From: Geomonas propionica
Lineage (GTDB): Bacteria > Desulfobacterota > Desulfuromonadia > Geobacterales > Geobacteraceae
Assembly (NCBI RefSeq): GCF_016458235.1
Contig: NZ_JAEMHK010000003.1
Coordinates: 1-64,000, forward strand
Reading direction: 5' to 3'
Length of the DNA: 64,000 nt
Positions 58,841 to 64,000 of the stretch are shown piece by piece. A model generated the notes under the pieces. The model did no database searches, was not told where the DNA came from, and saw only the letters and a program-made list of their open reading frames with translations. Position numbers and translations under genes: made by a program. Numbering within the stretch: the first letter of the stretch is position 1; every line of letters begins with the position of its first letter.

Positions 58841-58864
58841 AAAAAAAGCGGACCGTTGGTCCGC
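58841..58864 (-). terminator. Rho-independent terminator
   Basis: On the minus strand GCGGACC pairs with GGTCCGC around AAC, followed by TTTTTTT. It ends the twin small-protein genes at 58895. Confidence 0.85.
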
Positions 58865-58894
58865 CTCTTTCATCATCTACTTAGGGGGGAAGTA

Positions 58895-59170
58895 TCAGCG
58901 CCCCGGCTTTTCCATCTCCTTCAGCAATTCCTGGGTTTCCACCAGTTTCTGCCGTAGTTGTTCCAGTTCCTTCGGCGTATAGACCCTGGTCCCCTTGTCG
59001 ATCTCCCGGGACAGGCGCTGCATCCGGGTATAGATGTCGTCGACCTGGTCCTTGCAGTTCTGGGACAGGAGCAGGCACTCGTTTCTTTCGGCTGGTGTCT
59101 GCTCGGCATAGACGCCTGTGCTTGTCGTCATTAGTAAAGCTGCCGTGACTAACAGTATCGCCCTTTTCAT
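58895..59170 (-). CDS. Small exported helical protein, twin 2
   Basis: The product is 91 residues. A signal peptide (KRAILLVTAALLMTTSTGVYA) precedes a mature part of about 68 residues with two Cys (NECLLLSQNCKDQVDDIYTR) and a long amphipathic helix (LEQLRQKLVETQELLKEME), possibly a coiled coil. It is about 55% identical by eye to the gene just upstream at 59229. Both share DQVDDI or NQVDDI and the block GTRVYTP. No known family. The Cys pair likely forms a disulfide. It ends at a terminator. Confidence 0.83.
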   Translation of the reverse strand: MKRAILLVTAALLMTTSTGVYAEQTPAERNECLLLSQNCKDQVDDIYTRMQRLSREIDKGTRVYTPKELEQLRQKLVETQELLKEMEKPGR

Positions 59171-59228
59171 GGTCTGCTCCTTTCTGGCTCTCTGTTATGG
59201 AAGTCCCTGGGAAGCGCAGGTTGCCGGT

Positions 59229-59504
59229 TTAGCTGTCAGGCCTTTCAAGGTTGCGCAGGATGTCGTCAGTTTCCTTCAGTTTGTCCTGCAGCTTTTTCAG
59301 CTCCTGGGGGGTGTAGACACGGGTCCCTTTCTCGATCTCCCTGTTCAGTTTGCGGATCCTCTGCTGGATGTCATCGACCTGGTTCATGCAGTTTTTGGAC
59401 GCCAAGAGGCACTCGTCCCTCTGGTCAGTCGCTGTCTGGGCGAACGCGGGGACCGAAGACAGCATAAAAAGGCTCGCCGCCAGCATCATTGCCATCTTTC
59501 TCAT
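59229..59504 (-). CDS. Small exported helical protein, twin 1
   Basis: The product is 91 residues, the same length as its neighbour at 58895. The signal peptide is MAMMLAASLFMLSSVPAFAQ. The mature part has DECLLASKNCMNQVDDIQQR, then KGTRVYTPQELKKLQDKLKE. The two genes are tandem paralogues 58 bp apart with no terminator between them, so they are probably one transcript. AAAAGGAGCAAAC precedes the ATG. They could form a hetero-oligomer in the periplasm. No known family. Confidence 0.83.
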   Translation of the reverse strand: MRKMAMMLAASLFMLSSVPAFAQTATDQRDECLLASKNCMNQVDDIQQRIRKLNREIEKGTRVYTPQELKKLQDKLKETDDILRNLERPDS

Positions 59505-59708
59505 ACGTTTGCTCCTTTTAAGATTTGATTAGAAAAGTACAATGATTGAAACACATAACGTGTGCTTGTCAAACAGGGAGGCGATAAAACTGCAGACAGG
59601 CTCTGGCACTGGCTCAGTCTACCAGGGAAGCGGCACCCGGCTCGGTGCATAAGGAACAGCATTGCGGGGGAATGGTAAGGGGGGAGGCGAGACAGGCAAA
59701 GCGGTGAC

Positions 59709-59741
59709 AAAAAACAAGCCGGAGAGTCGCCTCTCCGGCTT
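59709..59741 (-). terminator. Rho-independent terminator after porin gene
   Basis: On the minus strand AAGCCGGAGAG pairs with CTCTCCGGCTT around GCGA-like bases, followed by GTTTTTTGT. It terminates the porin gene at 59787. Confidence 0.9.
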
Positions 59742-59786
59742 GCTGGTTCTGTAGTGTCCATTCTGCCACAAGAGGCAGAACTTCTC

Positions 59787-61145
59787 CTAGAATGCGTAGC
59801 TCAGCTGCAGGTTTACGAGGTACGGATTGTCGGCGTCTGCGGTCTGTGCATAGGTTGTGATCCTGTCGGTGCCTTTACCGTTGAGGGCGTCGCCAAGGAA
59901 GACGTATGCGACAGCAGCGCTAGCGCTCAGATTGTCAAAGATTTTGTAACCGACCTGGGCGTTAACCTCGGTGCCGAGGGACTTCTTCTCGTTGCCGCGG
60001 GCCTCTGCTGTTCTCATGTAGCCAGCGTTGGCATTGTAGAAGGTCTTGCCCATGGCACCCTCGTAACCGGCGAAGACGCCGATGGAGCCGCGGCCGCCAA
60101 CCGTCATGTCATTTCCGGTGAGGGAGGTGGAGGTATTGATCGCCTGGTTCGGACGAATCAGCAGCCACATGTTGGCCGGGTTGAAGTAGGTGGTGCCGGT
60201 GGTGACGATCTGGAAGGCGTTATTGTTGGTGCCGCCTTTGTCGCCGGAGAGGTAGAAGCCGGAGAAGTTGACTGCACCCGGGCCTGCCTTGACCTTGCCG
60301 ACTGCACCCATCATGTAGGCGCTGATGTCTTTAGCCGAGTTCTGATCGCCGAACTGGTAAGCGGCGAACGGCTTGATGTTGGCCGGGCCGACGTTGATGT
60401 CGGCGTTGACGCCGATCATGTGCAGCAGCTCGTAGTTCGGAATCGACACGGTCGGGGCCGTGGTGGAAGCCGAGCTCAGGCCGGTATCGTTCTGGATGTT
60501 GTAGTAGGTGGCGCCTACGGTGATGTCCTTGTTGATGGCGAATTTGCCGTCGGCGACGATCAGGTCGGCGGTCAACTGGCCCGGGCCGGTGATGGCGTTG
60601 GCGGCTGTATTGTCGTCGAAACGGAACCAGCCGAGCTGGCCGGTGAAGGCGTCGACTTTCTTGGTGGCGATGGCGCCGGTCATGTCGGCCAGCAGGAACA
60701 GGCTGCCGTAGGCGTCGGCCCAGGGCTGCATACCAACCTTGAAGTTGGCGCCGGTGGCGGGCTCATTGAAATCGAGGTAGATGTTCTTGGTCTCGAGGGT
60801 GAGGGCGTCGGCGTCGAGGTTACCCGAGTCGTTGCCGGTGGTCCCTTTGTAACCGGTGGAGATGCCGCCGAAGCGGGTGTCGAGCTCGAAGTGGGTGACC
60901 AGCTTCAAGTTGTCGTTGGCCTTGGCGATGTACATGATGCGGGCGCGCTGCTCGGCGAAGAAGCCGGAGTGCGCATCCTTCCTGAGGATGTCCTTGGTGT
61001 CGCCGCCTGCCAGGGCGTTGGTCTGGTAGCCCATGAATTTGAACATACCGTGGAACTCGTTCTCCAGCGCCATTGCCGGAACGGCGGTTGCTGCGCTCAG
61101 AGCGCTGACGGCTGCAAATGCAAGCAATTTCTTTTGAAAGCTCAT
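59787..61145 (-). CDS. Outer-membrane porin-like protein
   Basis: The product is 452 residues. The signal peptide (KKLLAFAAVSALSAATAVPAMA) leads into a long beta-strand-rich chain (FHGMFKFMGYQTNALAG, RARIMYIAKANDNLKLVTHFELD, IYLDFNEPATGANFKVGMQPWAD) that ends NPYLVNLQLSYAF, with Phe at the very C-terminus as barrel assembly requires. No lipobox or enzyme motif is found. It probably forms a large diffusion channel. AGGAGGTAGACG precedes the ATG. It has a strong promoter 270 bp upstream and a structured leader with a terminator in between, so expression may be attenuated. Confidence 0.88.
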   Translation of the reverse strand: MSFQKKLLAFAAVSALSAATAVPAMALENEFHGMFKFMGYQTNALAGGDTKDILRKDAHSGFFAEQRARIMYIAKANDNLKLVTHFELDTRFGGISTGYKGTTGNDSGNLDADALTLETKNIYLDFNEPATGANFKVGMQPWADAYGSLFLLADMTGAIATKKVDAFTGQLGWFRFDDNTAANAITGPGQLTADLIVADGKFAINKDITVGATYYNIQNDTGLSSASTTAPTVSIPNYELLHMIGVNADINVGPANIKPFAAYQFGDQNSAKDISAYMMGAVGKVKAGPGAVNFSGFYLSGDKGGTNNNAFQIVTTGTTYFNPANMWLLIRPNQAINTSTSLTGNDMTVGGRGSIGVFAGYEGAMGKTFYNANAGYMRTAEARGNEKKSLGTEVNAQVGYKIFDNLSASAAVAYVFLGDALNGKGTDRITTYAQTADADNPYLVNLQLSYAF

Positions 61146-61231
61146 CGTCTACCTCCTGGTTTGTTTGTTACAACGCGATTGTAGTTCCTGCTGTACTGTC
61201 AATTCGCCGCACGGCGAAGGTGCAGTCTCAC

Positions 61232-61308
61232 TAAAAAAAAAGCCCTCGAGTCAGCAGCTGCTAATGAGCAGCGTAAGGTCAAGAGCTCTTCGGTATGGTC
61301 CTCGGGCT
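61232..61308 (-). promoter_or_regulatory. Structured leader with intrinsic terminator (possible attenuator)
   Basis: On the minus strand AGCCCGAG (61308-61301) pairs with CTCGAGGGCT (61250-61241), followed by TTTTTTTTT. Two smaller hairpins sit inside: AAGAGCTCTT, and GCTGCT/AGCAGC. The result is a three-way-junction-like shape ending in a terminator, about 90 bases before the porin start. GCTGACTC occurs twice, once before and once inside it. It matches no RNA family I know. Confidence 0.55.
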
Positions 61309-61416
61309 GTTTTGAGTCAGCAATATTGTCTCCTAGTCTTTTGCGCAGAAGGCCGCGCAAATCAGCCAGTACAGCCAATCCCAATTAGCAAACCACTGTT
61401 ATATAAAACTGAGGCC

Positions 61417-61444
61417 ACTATATAATTATTCAAACAAAAGTCAA
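61417..61444 (-). promoter_or_regulatory. Sigma-70 promoter of the porin gene
   Basis: On the minus strand TTGACT (61444-61439), a 16-base spacer and TATAGT (61422-61417) form a near-consensus promoter. Transcription would begin near 61410, giving a leader of about 265 bases. Confidence 0.65.
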
Positions 61445-61486
61445 CAGAAAAAAACTGCACTCATTAGATATTAGATCCCGCATATT

Positions 61487-61900
61487 TCAATGACTTCCCT
61501 GGTGCACCTCACACAGTTCGGTGAGCACGCCGTTGCTGCTCTTGGGGTGCAGAAATGCGATGCGTGCTCCGTGAGCCCCGTTTCTCGGGGCGGTGTCGAT
61601 CATCCTGGTGCCTCCGGCGACCAACCTGGCGATGGTGGCTTCGATGTCCTGCACCCCGTAAGCTACGTGATGCACGCCCGGACCGTTTTTCTCGAGGAAC
61701 TTGGCGACGGGACTCTCAGGAGAGGTCGGTTCCAGAAGTTCTATCTTGGATTCTCCAATGGAAAGAAAGGCAACCTTCACTAGCTGACTCGGCACCTCTT
61801 CGATCCCGGCGAAGTTCATTCCGAGTGTGTCACGGTAGAAGGGAAGTGCTTCTTCAATAGATGTAACGGCTACCCCAAGGTGGTTTATCTTCGTGAGCAT
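61487..61900 (-). CDS. mce: Methylmalonyl-CoA epimerase
   Basis: The product is 137 residues, a vicinal-oxygen-chelate fold that interconverts the two methylmalonyl-CoA epimers. It begins MLTKINHLGVAVTSIEEALPFYRDTLGM and contains KIELLEPTSPESPVAKFLEK, GVHHVAYGVQDIEATI and NGVLTELCEVH, with metal ligands His7, His79 region and the C-terminal Glu. Start 61900 has AGGGGACC before it; the longer frame is dropped. It lies downstream of the mutase gene on the same strand, 278 bp away, consistent with a propionate/succinate pathway. Confidence 0.95.
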   Translation of the reverse strand: MLTKINHLGVAVTSIEEALPFYRDTLGMNFAGIEEVPSQLVKVAFLSIGESKIELLEPTSPESPVAKFLEKNGPGVHHVAYGVQDIEATIARLVAGGTRMIDTAPRNGAHGARIAFLHPKSSNGVLTELCEVHQGSH

Positions 61901-62128
61901 GTATGGTCCCCTGATAGCTGCGTCAGAAAGTCTCTGACGGTGGCTGATGATATCCAATATTTTCCAAAATGCAAGCAACAGTAACGAAAAAGTTACGTTA
62001 CAGGTCGGAAACAATTAGTGAAAAAAACGTTATGACAAAGTGATGAGGGATGAAACGCGGCAAGATGATGCGCTGTGACAGAAATTGAATAGCGGATGAA
62101 AAGAACGAACCTTTGCAGTGTTACGGGG

Positions 62129-62160
62129 CCTGCCGGAACGAACTTGTCCGTCCCGGCAGG
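62129..62160 (-). other. Hairpin between mutase and epimerase genes
   Basis: CCTGCCGG (62129-62136) and CCGGCAGG (62153-62160) form a perfect 8-bp stem, 19 bp past the mutase stop. No T-run follows, so it may pause transcription or protect the 3' end. Confidence 0.55.
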
Positions 62161-62178
62161 AACTTGATGCGTTGCATT

Positions 62179-63831
62179 TTAAAGCACTACCGTTTCCCTG
62201 TGCACGCCGAAAACGCCACGCATGACGTTGGCGATCTCCCCCAGGGTGGCGTAGCTTTTCACCGCGTCGAGGATGTACGGCATCAGGTTTTCTGTCCCCT
62301 TGGCTGCCGCTTCCAGCGCCTTGAGGGTCTTCTCCACCTGGGCGCCGTCGCGCTGCCCCTTCATGGCGGTGAGCGCCTGCTTCTGCTTCACCTCGACCTC
62401 GTCAGTGACCTTCAAAAGCCCCTGCGGAGCGCCTTCTTCCACGGTGAACTTGTTCACGCCCACGATGATGGTCTCGTCCTTCTCGATGGCGCGCTGGTAA
62501 GCGTAGGCGGAGTCCTGGATCTCTTTCTGTTGGAAGCCCCTGGAGATCGCCTCGACCGCGCCGCCGAGGGAGTCGATCTTTTCGATGTACGCCATCGCCT
62601 GCTGTTCGATCTGGTCGGTGAGGGACTCGACCAGGAAGGAGCCCGCCAAGGGGTCGATGGAGTCGGCGACTCCGGACTCGTAGGCGATGACCTGCTGGGT
62701 CCTGAGCGCGATGCGTACCGACTCCTCGGTGGGGAGCGCCAGTGCTTCGTCGCGGGAGTTGGTGTGCAGCGATTGGGTGCCGCCCAAGACAGCGGCCAGC
62801 GCCTGCAGGGTGACGCGCATGATGTTGTTGTCGGGCTGCTGCGCGGTCAGCGTGCAACCGGCGGTCTGGGTGTGGAAACGCAGCATCTGGGAGCGCGGGT
62901 CTTTCGCCTTGAAGCGCTCGCGCATGATGCGGCTCCACATGCGCCGGGCGGCGCGGAACTTCGCCACCTCCTCCAGGAGGTTGTTGTGGGCGTTGAAGAA
63001 GAAGGCAAGACGCGGCGCGAACTCGTCCACGTCGAGCCCCGCCTTGACCGCCGCCTCGACGTAGGCGATGCCGTCGGCCAGGGTGAAGGCGACTTCCTGC
63101 ACCGCGGAAGAGCCGGCCTCGCGGATGTGGTACCCGGAGATGGAGATGGTGTTCCACTTGGGGACGTTATCCTTGCAGTAGGCGAAGATGTCGGTGATGA
63201 TGCGCATCGACTCCTTGGGCGGGTAGATGTAGGTGCCGCGCGCCATGTACTCCTTAAGGATGTCGTTTTGGATGGTGCCGGAGATCTTGTCCGCGGTCAC
63301 CCCCTGCTTCTCGGCCACCGCGATGTACATGGCCAAAAGGATGGAGGCGGTGGAGTTGATGGTCATCGAGGTGGAGACCTTGTCCAGCGGGATGCCGTCG
63401 AAGAGGACTTCCATGTCCGCCAGGGAGTCGATGGCGACCCCGACCTTGCCTACCTCGCCGCGGCTCATGGACGCATCGGAGTCGTAGCCCATCTGGGTGG
63501 GGAGGTCGAAGGCGATGGAGAGGCCGGTCTGGCCGGCGGAAAGCAGGTACTTGTAGCGCTCGTTGGACTCCGCGGCGTTACCGAAGCCGGCGTACTGGCG
63601 CATGGTCCAGAACCTGCCGCGGTACATGGTCGGCTGCACCCCGCGGGTGAACGGGAACTGGCCCGGGAAGCCCAGGTGCTCCTCGTAGCCCGGGTAGTCG
63701 AACTGCGGTGCGTAGCAACGCTCCAGCTCGTTGTCGGAGCTGGTCTTGAAGGAGTTCCTGCGCTCGGGCGCCTTGGCCATGCTCTTCTCTACGGTTGCCT
63801 GCCATGCCTGTTTCTTTTCAGAAATGCTCAT
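62179..63831 (-). CDS. Methylmalonyl-CoA mutase, catalytic subunit
   Basis: The product is 550 residues, the acyl-CoA-binding barrel of an adenosylcobalamin-dependent mutase. It converts between methylmalonyl-CoA and succinyl-CoA. Family marks are [20 protein letters not shown] (substrate loop), [28 protein letters not shown] and [19 protein letters not shown]. There is no B12-binding domain; the DxHxxG motif is absent, so a separate small subunit is needed, encoded elsewhere. It leads into the epimerase gene. Upstream 169 bp (63832-64000) are AT-rich with no gene visible. Confidence 0.96.
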   Translation of the reverse strand: MSISEKKQAWQATVEKSMAKAPERRNSFKTSSDNELERCYAPQFDYPGYEEHLGFPGQFPFTRGVQPTMYRGRFWTMRQYAGFGNAAESNERYKYLLSAGQTGLSIAFDLPTQMGYDSDASMSRGEVGKVGVAIDSLADMEVLFDGIPLDKVSTSMTINSTASILLAMYIAVAEKQGVTADKISGTIQNDILKEYMARGTYIYPPKESMRIITDIFAYCKDNVPKWNTISISGYHIREAGSSAVQEVAFTLADGIAYVEAAVKAGLDVDEFAPRLAFFFNAHNNLLEEVAKFRAARRMWSRIMRERFKAKDPRSQMLRFHTQTAGCTLTAQQPDNNIMRVTLQALAAVLGGTQSLHTNSRDEALALPTEESVRIALRTQQVIAYESGVADSIDPLAGSFLVESLTDQIEQQAMAYIEKIDSLGGAVEAISRGFQQKEIQDSAYAYQRAIEKDETIIVGVNKFTVEEGAPQGLLKVTDEVEVKQKQALTAMKGQRDGAQVEKTLKALEAAAKGTENLMPYILDAVKSYATLGEIANVMRGVFGVHRETVVL

Positions 63832-64000
63832 GTTGCTCTCCTGGCGGTACGAAATGGTGATAACAGAATGAAGGTTTTCGGAAGACGACTTTTGTTTACG
63901 CTAAATTTTCAAGAAATGGAATTATTTTTTCTTAACCGATAGGCCGTGGTGCTGCAGCGACCTGTCTTAGTGCTGTTCTATTTTTATAATACCGGTCTAT

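Noticed and set aside
61199..61384. 61-codon leader-peptide frame in the porin leader
   Set aside because: It would need a TTG start without a ribosome binding site and shows no run of one amino acid; the RNA structure explains the stretch better.
62113..63942. 609-codon plus-strand frame opposite methylmalonyl-CoA mutase
   Set aside because: Antisense of a strongly conserved enzyme; composition is Val/Gly/Asp/His-rich without motifs.

Overview
The window looks like a chromosomal segment of a Geobacterales bacterium (Geobacter, Citrifermentans or Geomonas type). It is GC-rich with AT-rich islands. Its core genes fit that group: hybrid histidine kinases of one His-box subtype (AHDFNN), a REC/HD-GYP protein, a nitrate/nitrite-sensing chemoreceptor, a tetraheme flavocytochrome c fumarate reductase, and methylmalonyl-CoA mutase and epimerase. 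Most hypotheticals are exported. The genus assignment is inference from gene content; no rRNA is present.

Layout. 1-2.27 kb: an AT-richer run of four small one-gene units separated by attC-like sites, read here as part of a chromosomal integron cassette array whose integrase must lie outside the window. 2.3-5.7 kb: remnant of a surface-polysaccharide locus (wecB, a DUF354 protein, a SPASM radical SAM protein). 5.8-18.5 kb: a DUF2459 lipoprotein, a decayed isomerase/epimerase end, a methyltransferase, a hybrid kinase, a REC/HD-GYP protein, an AEC transporter with a LysR regulator, a TumE-type toxin-antitoxin pair, a PQQ-type sugar dehydrogenase and small membrane proteins. 18.5-26.8 kb: a giant AsmA-like DUF748 protein, a second hybrid kinase, a TauE/SafE permease and a YgiD dioxygenase. 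26.9-34.1 kb: a cupin, flavocytochrome c behind a likely sigma-54 promoter and dyads, an MFS exporter, a DUF922 protease, a Gly/Thr-repeat exported protein and a ChaN-like protein. 34.4-41.0 kb: a third hybrid kinase behind a GEMM-type cyclic-dinucleotide riboswitch and terminator, DUF4105 and DUF3015 proteins, and a chemoreceptor.

41.3-48.9 kb, minus strand: a tight six-gene operon (carrier protein, GNAT, arginase-fold protein, Cys-cluster protein, acyl-CoA-dehydrogenase-like flavoprotein, amino-acid adenylation enzyme), then hpt and a purine permease. The adenylation, carrier-protein and flavoprotein trio resembles the one that activates and oxidises proline in pyrrole-forming pathways (PltF/PltL/PltE, AnaC/AnaD/AnaB). 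The other three genes do not belong to those known pathways. This is the best candidate for an undescribed small-molecule system, and it has its own sigma-70 promoter with an operator-like dyad.

48.9-64 kb: a radical SAM protein, an outer-membrane barrel, elbB, a ferredoxin, a second MFS exporter, a Lys-Glu-Lys-Glu tRNA array, hisZ-purA, an exported propeller-like protein, twin small exported proteins, a porin behind a structured leader with a terminator, and the methylmalonyl-CoA mutase/epimerase pair.

Homology statements rest on recognising motifs by eye. No database search, folding program or codon-use calculation was run.
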